A stretch of 37,457 bases of DNA, taken from assembly GCA_022779285.1 (NCBI GenBank), contig JALFST010000027.1:1-37457 (forward strand), given 5' to 3'. Within the stretch, counting starts at the first letter, position 1. The number at the start of each line of letters is the position of its first letter. A model generated the notes under the pieces. It was not told where the DNA came from and did no database searches. It saw nothing but the letters and a program-made list of their open reading frames with translations. Of the stretch, positions 1 through 9,224 are shown one piece after another. Source of the stretch: Peptoniphilaceae bacterium (GTDB lineage Bacteria > Bacillota > Clostridia > Tissierellales > Peptoniphilaceae). The position numbers and the translations under genes were made by a program.

Positions 1-16
1 GGGCTCAAAAAAAATA

Positions 17-45
17 TTGCAAGAAACGGTTGAATATGGTATCTT
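17..45 (+). promoter_or_regulatory. Possible weak promoter upstream of rpsT
   Basis: TTGCAA (17-22) and TATCTT (40-45) are 17 bases apart; each matches the sigma-A consensus at four of six positions. It would serve rpsT. The window starts here, so a promoter further upstream cannot be excluded. Confidence 0.3.
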
Positions 46-88
46 ATTTTGGTAACTTATTCGACTGCTATACCAAGGAGGTGAGAAT

Positions 89-358
89 ATGGCGAATATT
101 AAATCCGCAAAAAAGAGAGTCATGATTGCCGAGCGTAATCGCATGCGCAATCGCAGCAAAAAGTCCGAAATCAAAACTTACATCAAAAAGTTTGATGCGG
201 CCATTGAGGCAAACTCACCTCAGGACGCGAGCGAGCTTTTAAAGACGATTGATCGCAAGCTGAAGAGAGCTTCTTTTGGAAGCACCATTTCCAAGAATGC
301 CGCAAACCGCAAGATCAGCCGTTTGCAGAAGCGCCTCAACGCATTATCGGCTCAATAA
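89..358 (+). CDS. rpsT: 30S ribosomal protein S20
   Basis: S20 binds 16S rRNA in the body of the small ribosomal subunit and is needed for its assembly. The 89-residue product is highly basic, starts MANIKSAKKR and has the family's helical pattern (NRMRNRSKKSEIKTYIKKF, then KLKRASFGSTISKNAANRK, with a basic RLQKRLNAL end). The length is normal for the family. The ATG follows a strong AAGGAGGTG at 75-83. It stands alone: an intrinsic terminator lies just after the stop, and the next gene has its own promoter. Confidence 0.97.
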   Translation: MANIKSAKKRVMIAERNRMRNRSKKSEIKTYIKKFDAAIEANSPQDASELLKTIDRKLKRASFGSTISKNAANRKISRLQKRLNALSAQ

Positions 359-371
359 CAGAATCGGCAGG

Positions 372-399
372 CAGCTCCTTTTTGGAGCTGTTTTTTTTT
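372..399 (+). terminator. Intrinsic terminator of rpsT
   Basis: Perfect 7-bp stem CAGCTCC (372-378) and GGAGCTG (384-390) with a TTTTT loop, followed by nine T (391-399). It lies 13 bases after the rpsT stop and separates that gene from the signal peptidase operon. Confidence 0.9.
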
Positions 400-421
400 G
401 AATATTGCCATACGAAAGTTA

Positions 422-430
422 TGTTATACT
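422..430 (+). promoter_or_regulatory. Extended -10 promoter of the signal peptidase-lepA-hemW operon
   Basis: TGT followed by TATACT (425-430) is a good extended -10 element. TTGCCA (405-410) upstream is only 14 bases away, too short for a standard -35, so activity would rest on the TG extension. It lies 32 bases before the first start codon and after the rpsT terminator. Confidence 0.5.
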
Positions 431-461
431 AAAATGACATATTTTTTGGAAGGGGATTTCT

Positions 462-1118
462 ATGAGCAAGAAAAAAGAAAATAAAATCCCGGAGAGCGAA
501 GCGTCGGCCGAGGAGCTCGATTCCGATTTGGTGCAATTTTTTGAGGATGATTTGACAGTCGATACCGACAAGGCGGAAGAAACCGTTTCGGTTGAGAAAA
601 AGGGCTCTTTTTGGAAAAATTGGCTCCTGCCGTTAGCGGTTACGGTGGGAATTGCTTTTTTTATTCGCATTTTTATTGGAGGGCCGACCACGGTGCGCGG
701 CAGTTCCATGTTTCCGACCTTGAAAAACGGAGATGTGGTGCTTGTCAGCAAGCTGAGCACGTATTTTAAAAATTACAAGCGCGGTGATGTGGTGATTTTA
801 GATTCTCCGGATCGGGCAGACAAGGAACTTTATATCAAACGCATCATCGGCCTTCCGGGAGAAACCGTGGAGATCCGCGATGGGAAAATATATATTAACG
901 GAATGTGGCTGCAGGAATTCTATCTGTCTGAGAGGAAGACGGGAATCTATAATGCCTCTCAATGGAAATTAGGACAAAATGAATATTTTGTGATGGGAGA
1001 CAATCGCAAGCAGGGGGCAAGCAACGACAGCCGTCTTTTCGGCCCTGTTTCGGTCGGTACCTTGGACGGCAAAGCGCTTTGGTGTATCTGGCCCATCTCG
1101 GATTGGAAGCCGCTTTAA
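462..1118 (+). CDS. lepB: Signal peptidase I (first of two)
   Basis: This membrane serine protease cuts signal peptides from exported pre-proteins at the outer face of the membrane. The 218-residue product has an acidic cytoplasmic N-terminus of about 50 residues, one transmembrane segment (about 54-72), and the S26 family boxes: GSSMFPTL with the nucleophile Ser82, YIKRIIGLPGE with the general base Lys126, and GDNR...SNDSR near the C-terminus. The N-terminal acidic extension is longer than in B. subtilis SipS. The start follows GGAAGGGG (448-455). A second signal peptidase follows 21 bases downstream in the same operon; the two share the catalytic boxes but differ in N-terminal tail and active-site flank. 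Confidence 0.95.
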   Translation: MSKKKENKIPESEASAEELDSDLVQFFEDDLTVDTDKAEETVSVEKKGSFWKNWLLPLAVTVGIAFFIRIFIGGPTTVRGSSMFPTLKNGDVVLVSKLSTYFKNYKRGDVVILDSPDRADKELYIKRIIGLPGETVEIRDGKIYINGMWLQEFYLSERKTGIYNASQWKLGQNEYFVMGDNRKQGASNDSRLFGPVSVGTLDGKALWCIWPISDWKPL

Positions 1119-1139
1119 GGACTGAGGTTACCGAAATAG

Positions 1140-1688
1140 ATGAGAAAGACGAAAAAAGCAAATAAAAAAAATGACAAGCTCAGCTTTTTTGATGTTGTAC
1201 GCATACTGATTATTGCGCTCGTGATTGCTTATTTCATTACACACTATATTGTAAGCTCGACGCAGGTGGAAGGCACATCCATGGAGAATACGCTCAACAA
1301 TGCGGACCGAATCTTTATACAGAAAGCGGGCGTGTCGGAAAAGACCCTCAAGCGGGGAGATATTATCGTTTTTCAAGCGCCGGATGAGAATCTGGATTAT
1401 ATCAAGCGTGTGATTGCATTTCCCAATGAGTATGTGCAAATTGAAAACGGACAGGTGTATATCAACGGGACACGCCTGAACGAGCCCTATATCAATACCG
1501 ATTATACCCATACCTCGGATCAAACGGAATGGCTTGTCGGTGAGGGAGAGATTTTTGTAATGGGGGATAATCGCATTCCGGGAGCGAGTAAGGATAGCCG
1601 CAGCTTTGGCCCCATTCCCGTAAAAAGCGTTCTCGGAAGAGCTTTTTTCCGTTATTTTCCATTGGATAGCATTGGAGGTTTGCATTGA
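1140..1688 (+). CDS. Signal peptidase I (second of two)
   Basis: A 182-residue paralogue of the preceding gene with a short basic N-terminus, a transmembrane segment (about 19-38), Ser47 in GTSMENTL, Lys89 in [11 protein letters not shown], and the GDNR...SKDSRSFG box. The proline usually found after the nucleophile (SMxPT) is replaced by asparagine. Variants of this kind occur in clostridial paralogues, so it is probably active but may have its own substrate range. The stop codon overlaps the lepA start by three bases, which suggests translational coupling. Confidence 0.94.
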   Translation: MRKTKKANKKNDKLSFFDVVRILIIALVIAYFITHYIVSSTQVEGTSMENTLNNADRIFIQKAGVSEKTLKRGDIIVFQAPDENLDYIKRVIAFPNEYVQIENGQVYINGTRLNEPYINTDYTHTSDQTEWLVGEGEIFVMGDNRIPGASKDSRSFGPIPVKSVLGRAFFRYFPLDSIGGLH

Positions 1689-3499
1689 AAGCATACGCAC
1701 AGGAATCCATACGTAATTTTTCCATTATTGCACATATTGATCATGGCAAGTCCACATTAGCCGATCGTCTGATTGAGCTCACGGGGGCGGTAACCCGGCG
1801 TGAGATGCAGGATCAGCTTCTGGATTCTATGGATTTGGAGCGTGAGCGCGGTATTACCATCAAGCTCAAGGCCATCAAGCTGTTTTATGAGGCTCTGGAC
1901 GGGAAAACCTATGTTCTGAATTTGATCGATACACCGGGTCATGTGGACTTTAATTATGAAGTTTCTCGAAGCTTGGCAGCTTGTGAGGGAGCCGTTCTTA
2001 TCGTAGATGCTTCGCAGGGAGTGGAAGCGCAGACGCTTGCCAATACCTATCTTGCCATAGAGCAGGATCTGGAGATTCTGCCGGTCATCAATAAAATTGA
2101 TCTTCCCAGCGCCAATATTCCGATGGCAAAGGGAGAAATCGAGTCCATTCTCGGCTTTGATACCGAAGGTGTGCCGCTCATCTCCGCGAAGGAAGGAACC
2201 AATGTCCGTGATGTTCTGGAAGATATTGTCAAAAATGTTCCGGCTCCGCACGGATCCGCTGATGCACCCCTGCAGGCGCTGATTTTCGATTCGTATTACG
2301 ATACGTATCAAGGCGTGATCATGTATGTTCGTGTGAAGGAAGGCGCCATTCGAACAGGACAGCGCATTCGCATGATGGCTACCGGCAGAGAATACCTTGT
2401 TGATGAAGTGGGATATAATGCCGGCTCTCACGTGCCGACGAGCGAGCTCATCACGGGAGATGTCGGTTATGTGATCTGCTCCATCAAAGCCGTGGGCGAT
2501 GCTCAGGTGGGCGATACAGTGACCGATGCCGAGAATCCGGCGCAGGAATCCCTTCCCGGCTATAAAAAGGTGGTGCCCATGGTCTATGCGGGGATTTATC
2601 CCACCGAAAATGAAAGCGTCAATAATGTGCGCGATGCCTTGGAAAAACTCCAGGTCAACGATGCGGCGCTTGTTTTTGAAAAGGAAAGCTCCGTTGCGCT
2701 GGGCTACGGATTTCGCTGCGGCTTTCTGGGCATGCTTCATATGGAAATCATTGAGGAACGTCTGATTCGTGAATTCAATCTTGATATGATCGTCACGGCT
2801 CCGTCTGTTATCTATCATGTGAAACAAAATGACGGCGCGGAGCTGCAAATCCAAAATCCGGCGGATTTTCCGGATCCCACTTTGATTGACCGGATTGAGG
2901 AGCCCATTGTAGAAGCCACGATTATGACGCCGAAGGAATACATCGGTACGATTATGGAGCTATGCCAGCAGAGGCGCGGAATTTATAAGAATATGGAGTA
3001 TCTTGATGAATTGCGCGTCATGGTTCATTATGAGCTGCCGCTCAATGAGGTGATCTATGATTTCTTTGACGCATTAAAATCCAAGACACGCGGTTATGCA
3101 AGCCTTGACTACGAGCTCAAGGACTATCGTCCCTCGGACCTTGTCAAGATGGATATTCTGGTCAACGGTGAACCGGTCGATGCCCTCTCACTTATTGTGC
3201 ATCGTGAAAAGGCCTACGAGAGAGGCAGAAGGATTTGTGAACGTCTCAAGGGAGAAATTCCCCGCCATCAGTTTGCCGTTCCTATTCAGGCGGCTATCGG
3301 CGGGAAAATTATTGCCCGTGAGACCGTGCCGGCCGTGCGCAAGGACGTTTTGGCAAAATGCTATGGCGGCGATATTTCCCGTAAAAAGAAGCTTTTGGAG
3401 AAACAAAAGGAAGGAAAGAAACGTATGCGTCAGGTGGGCAACGTGAGTATTCCGCAAACGGCCTTCCTATCCGTGTTGAAATATGATGAAGACAAGTAA
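1685..3499 (+). CDS. lepA: Elongation factor 4 (LepA GTPase)
   Basis: LepA is a ribosome-binding GTPase linked to translation initiation and back-translocation under stress. The product is 604 residues, the normal length. G1 is AHIDHGKST (16-24), G3 DTPGHVDF (82-89), G4 NKIDLP (136-141) and G5 SAKEG. The C-terminal LepA-specific region is complete ([19 protein letters not shown]). The start is TTG at 1685, overlapping the TGA of the upstream signal peptidase and preceded by GGAGG at 1674-1678. The 3' end overlaps hemW by 17 bases, so the four genes 462-4661 form one operon. LepA and HemW being adjacent is common in Firmicutes. Confidence 0.97.
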   Translation: MKAYAQESIRNFSIIAHIDHGKSTLADRLIELTGAVTRREMQDQLLDSMDLERERGITIKLKAIKLFYEALDGKTYVLNLIDTPGHVDFNYEVSRSLAACEGAVLIVDASQGVEAQTLANTYLAIEQDLEILPVINKIDLPSANIPMAKGEIESILGFDTEGVPLISAKEGTNVRDVLEDIVKNVPAPHGSADAPLQALIFDSYYDTYQGVIMYVRVKEGAIRTGQRIRMMATGREYLVDEVGYNAGSHVPTSELITGDVGYVICSIKAVGDAQVGDTVTDAENPAQESLPGYKKVVPMVYAGIYPTENESVNNVRDALEKLQVNDAALVFEKESSVALGYGFRCGFLGMLHMEIIEERLIREFNLDMIVTAPSVIYHVKQNDGAELQIQNPADFPDPTLIDRIEEPIVEATIMTPKEYIGTIMELCQQRRGIYKNMEYLDELRVMVHYELPLNEVIYDFFDALKSKTRGYASLDYELKDYRPSDLVKMDILVNGEPVDALSLIVHREKAYERGRRICERLKGEIPRHQFAVPIQAAIGGKIIARETVPAVRKDVLAKCYGGDISRKKKLLEKQKEGKKRMRQVGNVSIPQTAFLSVLKYDEDK

Positions 3500-4661
3500 T
3501 CCCTTCGGCATCTATATCCATATTCCCTTTTGCAAGGAACGTTGCACTTATTGTGATTTTCTCACGTATCCGCACGTTCCTTCTTTTCATGCGCCCTATG
3601 TGGAAGCCCTGATTCAAGAGATCCGCCATCCGGAGACGAAGCGGCGTCTTGACGGGAGAAGGGTCTCCTCGATCTTTTTAGGAGGCGGTACACCCTCCTT
3701 GCTTCCGCCGAAGGCTCTGCTGCGGATTTTCGAGACTCTGCGAGGAGAGGTATCCCTGGAGGAATCGTGTGAGATCAGCATCGAGGCCAATCCCGACACA
3801 ATTACCCCGGAGACGGCGGAATGCTTTGCTCTCTGCGGAATCAACCGCGTTTCTCTTGGAGTGCAGAGCTTCTCCCCGAGGCTTTTGGAGGCTATGGGAA
3901 GAACACACCATGCGGACGATGTGGAAAATGCGGTACGGAGCTTGCACAAGGCGGGAATCTGCAATATCAATTTTGATTTGATCGAAGGATATCCGCAGCA
4001 GACGATATCCGATATCGAACACGATCTCGCTGCCGTGGAAAGATATGCCCCCACCCATATCTCTTGGTATTCGCTGATCCTGGAGGAAAAAACCTTATTG
4101 CACTATCAGTGGAAGAGGGGGAGGATCGAGATGATGGATGAGGATTCGGAATGGAGACTCACAGAAAAAATTCGAAGCGGCATCCAAAAGCTCGGCTATC
4201 ATCGCTATGAGATTTCCAATTATGCGAAAACGGGTTTCCAATCCGTGCATAACCTGCTCTATTGGACAGGTGAAGATTATTTAGGGCTGGGGCTGGGCGC
4301 TGCGTCTTATATAAAGGGCATTCGTTTTGAACAGACACGAAGAATCGGCACCTACCTTGCAATCGGAGAGGAGCCCTTGCCGATCACGATTCTTGAGCGA
4401 ACCGAAGAGGATGCGCTCTTTGAACAGATTATGACGGGACTGCGCAAGGTGTCGGGGATTCAACGATCCCATTTTCAGAAGAAAAACGGAGTCGATCCGC
4501 TTGCAATCGCACCTCGGACCTTTGCCGAAGCTCGTGAAGAAGGGCTTGCCGATTGGAATGATGAGGCACTTTTTCTTACAGAGAGAGGTCTGGATCTTCA
4601 AAACAGGGTTTTGGTGGCGGTCTATGAAGAGATGGAGGAGACAATTTCAGAGGAAAAATAA
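3483..4661 (+). CDS. hemW: HemW, radical SAM heme chaperone (HemN-like)
   Basis: HemW is a radical SAM protein related to coproporphyrinogen III dehydrogenase; in studied bacteria it binds heme and delivers it to respiratory enzymes rather than oxidising coproporphyrinogen. The 392-residue product carries the [4Fe-4S] motif [14 protein letters not shown] (Cys17, Cys21, Cys24), the SAM-binding GGGTPS motif, and a C-terminal HemN domain. Two adjacent ATG codons (3483 and 3486) could start it; both lie within the end of lepA. No heme biosynthesis genes are seen in this window. An intrinsic terminator follows directly. Confidence 0.93.
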   Translation: MMKTSNPFGIYIHIPFCKERCTYCDFLTYPHVPSFHAPYVEALIQEIRHPETKRRLDGRRVSSIFLGGGTPSLLPPKALLRIFETLRGEVSLEESCEISIEANPDTITPETAECFALCGINRVSLGVQSFSPRLLEAMGRTHHADDVENAVRSLHKAGICNINFDLIEGYPQQTISDIEHDLAAVERYAPTHISWYSLILEEKTLLHYQWKRGRIEMMDEDSEWRLTEKIRSGIQKLGYHRYEISNYAKTGFQSVHNLLYWTGEDYLGLGLGAASYIKGIRFEQTRRIGTYLAIGEEPLPITILERTEEDALFEQIMTGLRKVSGIQRSHFQKKNGVDPLAIAPRTFAEAREEGLADWNDEALFLTERGLDLQNRVLVAVYEEMEETISEEK

Positions 4662-4695
4662 AAGCCTCCGATCCGCAGATCAGAAGCTTTTTTTT
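4661..4695. terminator. Terminator between convergent hemW and sdaAA
   Basis: Arms AAAGC...GATC (4661-4673) and GATC...GCTTT (4678-4690) pair around a CGCA loop with two mismatches, followed by a T run (4688-4695). It overlaps the last base of the hemW stop. The A-rich left side could serve the minus-strand sdaAA transcript as well. Confidence 0.65.
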
Positions 4696-4757
4696 ACTCG
4701 TTCGTCCGGAGGTCCGGCAGCATCATCCGCAGGCGATCGGAGAGGAGACCGCCGCCT

Positions 4758-5645
4758 CTATTTTTTCTTCTTTCCAAACACCTGTTCACGGATTTTTTGC
4801 CCCGTGGGAGTGGTTGCCAGCCCGCCCTGCGATGTTTCACGGAGAGCAACGGGGATGGATTCTCCCACCTCTTTCATAGCCGCAATGCATTCATCTACAG
4901 GGATATACAGGGGAACACCGGCAAGAGCCATGGATGCTGCGCAAAAGGCGATCATAACACCGGAGGAGTTGCGTTTGATGCATGGAATTTCGACAAGACC
5001 GGCCACGGGATCGCAGACAAGGCCCATTTGCTGAATGATGGCCATACCCATGGAATCCGCCACCTGCTGTGGAGTTCCGCCCAGGATTTCCACAATGGCG
5101 GCGGCAGCCATGCCCGAAGCGCTGCCGCATTCAGCCTGGCACCCGCCCTCAGCACCTGAAATCGAGGCCATCTTCGCCATGACCATCCCCAGTGCGCCTG
5201 CGGTGACCATGCTCATGATGATTTTATTCTTCTCGATTTTGCGATCCTCGTAAAGACTGACCAGAACACCGGGAAGAATCCCGCAGCTTCCCGCAGTAGG
5301 AGCGGCCACCACTCGCCCCATACCGGCGTTGCAATTCGAGACCGCCATGGCTCTTCCCATAGCGCGTGTCACAAAGTCGCCGCAAAGAGTCTCCGCGGAA
5401 TCCGCATATTGAATCATTTTGGCGCCGTCGCCTCCGGAAATGCCGGATGTGGAGCGAAAATCGGGATCCTCTCCGATGCGCACGGCCTCGACCATAACAT
5501 CGAAGGCGACCTCCATTTTCTGAAGCACCTCCTTCGGTGAAATATGCATCTGCTCCGCCTGCTCTTCAAGGCAGAGCTCACTGAGGGTCTGATTCTTTCG
5601 GTTTGCAAAATCCACGAGCTCCTGAATGGAATGATAAGAAAACAT
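4758..5645 (-). CDS. sdaAA: L-serine dehydratase, alpha subunit (iron-sulfur dependent)
   Basis: With the beta subunit, it deaminates L-serine to pyruvate and ammonia using an oxygen-sensitive [4Fe-4S] cluster. The 295-residue product has the family motifs GSCGILPGVLVSL, EGGCQAECGSASGMAAAA and VCDPVAGLVEIPCIKRN, whose cysteines hold the cluster. The basic end REQVFGKKKK is typical. It starts 21 bases after the sdaAB stop in the same operon; the ribosome binding site is weak (AAAAGAGAAA), so coupling with sdaAB is likely. A separate two-subunit enzyme is characteristic of Firmicutes and fits an amino-acid-fermenting anaerobe. Confidence 0.96.
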   Translation of the reverse strand: MFSYHSIQELVDFANRKNQTLSELCLEEQAEQMHISPKEVLQKMEVAFDVMVEAVRIGEDPDFRSTSGISGGDGAKMIQYADSAETLCGDFVTRAMGRAMAVSNCNAGMGRVVAAPTAGSCGILPGVLVSLYEDRKIEKNKIIMSMVTAGALGMVMAKMASISGAEGGCQAECGSASGMAAAAIVEILGGTPQQVADSMGMAIIQQMGLVCDPVAGLVEIPCIKRNSSGVMIAFCAASMALAGVPLYIPVDECIAAMKEVGESIPVALRETSQGGLATTPTGQKIREQVFGKKKK

Positions 5646-5666
5646 AAATTTCTCTTTTCTAACGAG

Positions 5667-6335
5667 CTAAATCGCTCGAATCAATATGGTGTTGAGTATA
5701 TGGGGGAGAGTTTCCAAATCCGACTTTAAGGAATCCGGCGGATTTTCATCGAATTCAATCGTCATAATGGCATCCTTGCCTTTCTCCTTACGGCTCAGAC
5801 GGAATCCGGCAATATTGAGCGTATCATATTTGTCTCGAAGCATATTGGTAACATCCGCAATGACTCCGGGGACATCGCGGTGCAGGACAAGCAGTGCACA
5901 ATGATCTCCTGAAAAATCCACGCGCATGTCATTGACCTCGTCCACGCGGATATTGCCGCCACCGATCGAAGCGCCCATGACGCTCCCTTCCTGTCCGTCT
6001 GCCGTGCGAAAATGAATGCGCACGGTATTGGGATGGGTGTTCGGGATTTTTGTGGGAATAAAGGTAAAATCAATTCCGCGATTCCGTGCGATATTGATCG
6101 CATCGCGGATTTCCACGGCATCACTGTGATAGCCCATGATTCCTGCGAGCAGAGCACGGTCCGTGCCATGCCCCTGATAGGTATAGGCAAAGGAACCCGA
6201 GAGCTCAATGCGGAGTGAGGCGGGCTGCTCCTCATTCATGATTTTATTGGCAACTCGGCCGAGACGAACGGCACCGGCAGTGTGCGAACTGGAGGGACCG
6301 ATCATGACGGGACCGATGATGTGAAATATATTCAT
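5667..6335 (-). CDS. sdaAB: L-serine dehydratase, beta subunit
   Basis: Regulatory and structural partner of SdaAA. The 222-residue product starts MNIFHIIGPVMIGPSSSHT, the standard beta-subunit N-terminus containing the SSSHTAGAVRLG motif, and ends in an ACT domain (about residues 148-220) likely to bind serine. An in-frame ATG 69 bases upstream is rejected because the start at 6335 is preceded by AGAAAGGA, and because 222 residues is the normal length. It is the first gene of the sdaAB-sdaAA operon. Confidence 0.95.
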   Translation of the reverse strand: MNIFHIIGPVMIGPSSSHTAGAVRLGRVANKIMNEEQPASLRIELSGSFAYTYQGHGTDRALLAGIMGYHSDAVEIRDAINIARNRGIDFTFIPTKIPNTHPNTVRIHFRTADGQEGSVMGASIGGGNIRVDEVNDMRVDFSGDHCALLVLHRDVPGVIADVTNMLRDKYDTLNIAGFRLSRKEKGKDAIMTIEFDENPPDSLKSDLETLPHILNTILIRAI

Positions 6336-6365
6336 ATGTGTCCTTTCTGATTTTTTTCTATAGTC

Positions 6366-6374
6366 ATCATACCA
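6366..6374 (-). promoter_or_regulatory. Extended -10 promoter of sdaAB-sdaAA
   Basis: On the minus strand the sequence reads TGG followed by TATGAT, an extended -10 about 30 bases upstream of the sdaAB start. No good -35 is seen at 16-18 bases. It sits back to back with the riboswitch promoter. Confidence 0.45.
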
Positions 6375-6382
6375 TTTTTTGC

Positions 6383-6411
6383 TTGACATTTCTTCAGGAA
6401 TCATTCATACT
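6383..6411 (+). promoter_or_regulatory. Promoter of the lysine riboswitch transcript
   Basis: Perfect -35 TTGACA (6383-6388), 17-base spacer, CATACT (6406-6411) matching -10 at four of six positions. Transcription would begin about 6418, twelve bases before the first paired base of the riboswitch. Confidence 0.6.
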
Positions 6412-6429
6412 TGTTAAAATTTAATATCA

Positions 6430-6586
6430 GGTAGAGGAGCATGGCCCATGAATACGATAGGGAGGCGGTAGCCGGGGAACTGTCGGAAAGGGGAGCCTTG
6501 CCGAAATAATTCGCCGGACGCGGCGGGTTATTGGGATCGTATTGAACAAATACGATACTGTCATCGTACCACGATGATGCGCTATC
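6430..6586 (+). ncRNA. Lysine riboswitch (L box)
   Basis: The 5' leader of the downstream importer matches the L-box aptamer. P1 pairs GGTAG (6430-6434) with CTATC (6582-6586). It is followed by the conserved AGAGGAGC (6433-6440). GAAAGGGGAGC (6485-6495) and GCCGAA (6500-6505) are the typical internal conserved blocks, then GGGTTATTGGG. Two hairpins follow as in known members: ATCGTATT (6536-6543) with AATACGAT (6549-6556), and CATCGT (6562-6567) with ACGATG (6571-6576). An intrinsic terminator lies 25 bases downstream, so lysine binding should terminate transcription. Recognition is from the conserved core by eye; a covariance search (Rfam RF00168) would be decisive. Confidence 0.9.
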
Positions 6587-6610
6587 AAGGGCTGACAGAA
6601 TCATCAGAAA

Positions 6611-6637
6611 GGGAAAGCGCAGGCTTTCCCTTTTTTT
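6611..6637 (+). terminator. Riboswitch expression-platform terminator
   Basis: Perfect 8-bp stem GGGAAAGC (6611-6618) and GCTTTCCC (6623-6630), GCAG loop, then seven T (6631-6637). It ends 36 bases before the start codon of the importer, so it must be conditional. AAGGG at 6587-6591 could pair with CCCTT at 6628-6632 as part of an antiterminator; that pairing is a guess. Confidence 0.88.
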
Positions 6638-6673
6638 GTATTTCGTCGGTATTCTTGAGGAAAGGAGCTTGTT

Positions 6674-8239
6674 GTGAAAAGGAAAGGGATTCTCACTCTG
6701 TTCGTCGTGTTGATACTGCTTTTTCCCGCAGCAGGGTATGCGGCTGAGGGGGATCAGGAAACCTTCATGGTAGGAATGGAGGTCAACTATGCGCCGTTTA
6801 ACTGGTCGCAGACGACTGCTGACAACGGTGCGGTTCCGGTGGAAAACAGCCCGAACGAGTATGCGAACGGCTATGATGTCTGGATGGCTAAGCAGCTTGC
6901 GGATGCCATGGGCAAGAAGCTGGTGATACAAAAAATTGAGTGGGACGGTCTGCCTCCGGCGCTGATATCCGGGAAGATTGATGCCATCATCGCGGGGATG
7001 AGCCCCACGCCGGATCGCAAGGAGATCATCGATTTTACGGATAACTACTATTCCTCGGATCTCGTGATTGTAGTGCAAAAGAACGGCTCGTATGCCTCCG
7101 CGGCTTCGCTTGAGGATTTTCAGGGTGCACGGATTACGGGACAGCTCAATACATTCCACTACGATGTGATCGATCAAATTCCCGGAGTACGGAAGGAGAC
7201 GGCCCTCGATAATTTTCCGACCATGATCACAGCGCTGCTTTCCGGAAAAATCGACGGATACGTTTCGGAAAGACCGGGCGCGATGTCTGCGGTGCAGTCC
7301 TCGGATGCCCTTACCTACATCAGCTTTGACGAGGGAAGGGGATTTCGGACGGATCCGGACAATACCTCGATAGCCGTGGGCGTGCAGAAGAGCAGCCCTC
7401 TTAAGAAGCAGATCAACGATGCGCTTTCTGAAATTACAGAAGAGCAAAGACAAAGTGCCATGCAGGAGATGGTCAATCTCAATGTTGCAAAGGCGCCGGA
7501 TTCATTTTTTGACGGTGTCATGCGAATTCTCTCCGGATACGGAATGCTCTTTCTAAGAGGTGCAGGCGTCACTTTGCTCATCTCATTGGCGGGAACCATA
7601 GCGGGATGCGTGATCGGGCTGCTCGTGCAGATTTTACGCTCCGTGCCCATAATTTCGGGAAAATCTCCGATCCGCAACGGGCTCATTCATGCGGTTCATC
7701 TTCTTTGCGGAATCTATGTAGAGGTGTTTCGCAGCACACCGATGATCGTGCAGGCCATGCTCATCTATTACGGAAGCAAGCAATTCCTGAATGTGGATTT
7801 GAATGCCATTGCGGCAGGAATGATTGTCGTTTCCATCAATACCGGCGCTTATTTAGCCGAAACGATCCGCGGCGGAATCGACAGCGTGGATCGCGGCCAA
7901 TTCGAGGCGAGCTATGCGCTGGGCCTTTCCCATTGGCAGATGATGATATACGTCATTCTGCCGCAGGCGCTTAGAGCCATATTGCCCTCAATCGGAAATG
8001 AATTTGTGGTCAATATCAAAGACACCTCTGTTTTAAACGTCATTTCCGTTACAGAGCTTTTCTTTATTACCAAGGGGGTGGCAGGATCCACACTTCTCAT
8101 CTTTCAATCCTATCTTGTCGCAGCCGTAGTTTATTTTGTCATGACGCTTTGTGCGACACAGCTGATTCGTCTGCTCAGCCGGAAGCTGAATCCGGATACG
8201 CAATTCAGTCTTGCCAGTGCAACAGGAGGTGTCCAATGA
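6674..8239 (+). CDS. Lysine-type ABC importer: fused substrate-binding protein and permease
   Basis: A 521-residue fusion. Residues 1-23 form a signal sequence without lipobox. Residues about 28-265 are a family 3 amino-acid binding domain (starting TFMVGMEVNYAPFNW). Residues about 280-515 form a His/Glu/Gln/Arg-type permease with the coupling loop EASYALGLSHWQMMIYVILP. The binding domain is thus tethered to the permease instead of being a lipoprotein. The start is GTG, preceded by AAAGGAG (6661-6667). The lysine riboswitch immediately upstream indicates lysine, or a closely related basic amino acid, as cargo. The stop overlaps the ATPase start (ATGA). The substrate is inferred from regulation, not from binding-site residues. 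Confidence 0.9.
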   Translation: MKRKGILTLFVVLILLFPAAGYAAEGDQETFMVGMEVNYAPFNWSQTTADNGAVPVENSPNEYANGYDVWMAKQLADAMGKKLVIQKIEWDGLPPALISGKIDAIIAGMSPTPDRKEIIDFTDNYYSSDLVIVVQKNGSYASAASLEDFQGARITGQLNTFHYDVIDQIPGVRKETALDNFPTMITALLSGKIDGYVSERPGAMSAVQSSDALTYISFDEGRGFRTDPDNTSIAVGVQKSSPLKKQINDALSEITEEQRQSAMQEMVNLNVAKAPDSFFDGVMRILSGYGMLFLRGAGVTLLISLAGTIAGCVIGLLVQILRSVPIISGKSPIRNGLIHAVHLLCGIYVEVFRSTPMIVQAMLIYYGSKQFLNVDLNAIAAGMIVVSINTGAYLAETIRGGIDSVDRGQFEASYALGLSHWQMMIYVILPQALRAILPSIGNEFVVNIKDTSVLNVISVTELFFITKGVAGSTLLIFQSYLVAAVVYFVMTLCATQLIRLLSRKLNPDTQFSLASATGGVQ

Positions 8240-8997
8240 GCCATGTAACCTCAACAAAGGAAAAAAATTCATTGATTCTTGATGTGCGCCATCTTGCGAA
8301 ACGATTCGGAGATCATGCGGTGCTGAAAGACGTTTCCATGGTGATCGAAGCCAGGGAGGTGATTGCTCTTCTGGGACCCTCGGGCTCGGGAAAATCTACG
8401 CTCTTGCGTTGTCTCAATCTCTTGGAAAAGCCGACGGAGGGAGAGATTCTCTTTCATGGACAATCCATTTTGCAGCCGAATCTGGACAGCAGACGATATT
8501 GCTCAAAGGTGGGAATGGTTTTTCAGCATTTCAATCTGTTTTCCAATATGACGGTTCTGGGAAACTGCATTCTCGGTCAAATGAAGGTTCTGCATAGAAG
8601 CCGGGAGGAGGCGAAGGAAAAGGCCCTCTTTTATTTGCAAAAGGTTGGCATGGCGGAGTACATCGATGCGAAGCCGGCACAAATATCCGGAGGACAAAAG
8701 CAGCGTGTGGCGATTGCAAGGTCTCTTGCTATGGATCCGGAGGTGTTGCTGTTTGACGAGCCCACATCCGCATTGGATCCGCAAAATGTTGCGGAGGTCA
8801 TGAATGTCATACGCGGACTCGCAGACGAAGGCATGACCATGGTTGTGGTGACGCATGAGATGAATTTTGCAAAAAATGTAGCCAACGGCATCTGTTTTCT
8901 GCAAAACGGGGTCATTCTGGAGCGCGGAGATCCGCAGGAAATGTTTGCGGATCCGAAGACACCGGAATTTCGTGAATTCTTGTCGATCGGAATGTAA
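8236..8997 (+). CDS. Amino-acid ABC importer ATP-binding protein
   Basis: Cytoplasmic ATPase (253 residues) partner of the preceding fusion permease, in the GlnQ/ArtP family. Walker A is GPSGSGKST, the signature ISGGQKQRVAIAR, Walker B VLLFDEPTSALDP, and the switch histidine lies in VVVTHE. The start is the ATG overlapping the permease stop, with AGGAGG at 8224-8229. A longer in-frame reading begins inside the permease gene and lacks support. With the fusion protein this gives a complete two-gene importer under lysine riboswitch control. Confidence 0.95.
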   Translation: MSHVTSTKEKNSLILDVRHLAKRFGDHAVLKDVSMVIEAREVIALLGPSGSGKSTLLRCLNLLEKPTEGEILFHGQSILQPNLDSRRYCSKVGMVFQHFNLFSNMTVLGNCILGQMKVLHRSREEAKEKALFYLQKVGMAEYIDAKPAQISGGQKQRVAIARSLAMDPEVLLFDEPTSALDPQNVAEVMNVIRGLADEGMTMVVVTHEMNFAKNVANGICFLQNGVILERGDPQEMFADPKTPEFREFLSIGM

Positions 8998-9224
8998 GAA
9001 GCGACCGGAGACGGGAAGGAGAACAACCGGTCAAAAGTCGGGCATTCCATTTGTGTCTATGAGAAAATGTTTTCACAGCATAGGACGGATTTCTAATAAA
9101 AAATTAGCATATTTATGCTGAATCGCAGACATGCCGTATCGGGATAACGTATGTCAGAGGAAATTGAATTTATGCAAAAAATATACAGCTATAAAAATAA
9201 TGATTGAAAAAATGCAAATTTTAA

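Noticed and set aside
1757-2854. Long open frame on the minus strand opposite lepA
   Set aside because: It is the antisense shadow of a clear lepA gene, with no ribosome binding site and no recognisable domain.
4501-5034. Plus-strand frame across the hemW end and the sdaAA end
   Set aside because: Crosses the intergenic terminator and overlaps two solid genes; no family features.
6401-7453. 350-residue open frame on minus, opposite the importer fusion
   Set aside because: Lies opposite a well-supported binding-protein gene and the riboswitch; composition is that of an antisense frame.
9003-9032. Terminator after the lysine importer ATPase gene
   Set aside because: GACCGG and CCGGTC can pair, but the loop is 18 bases and A-rich sequence, not T, follows.
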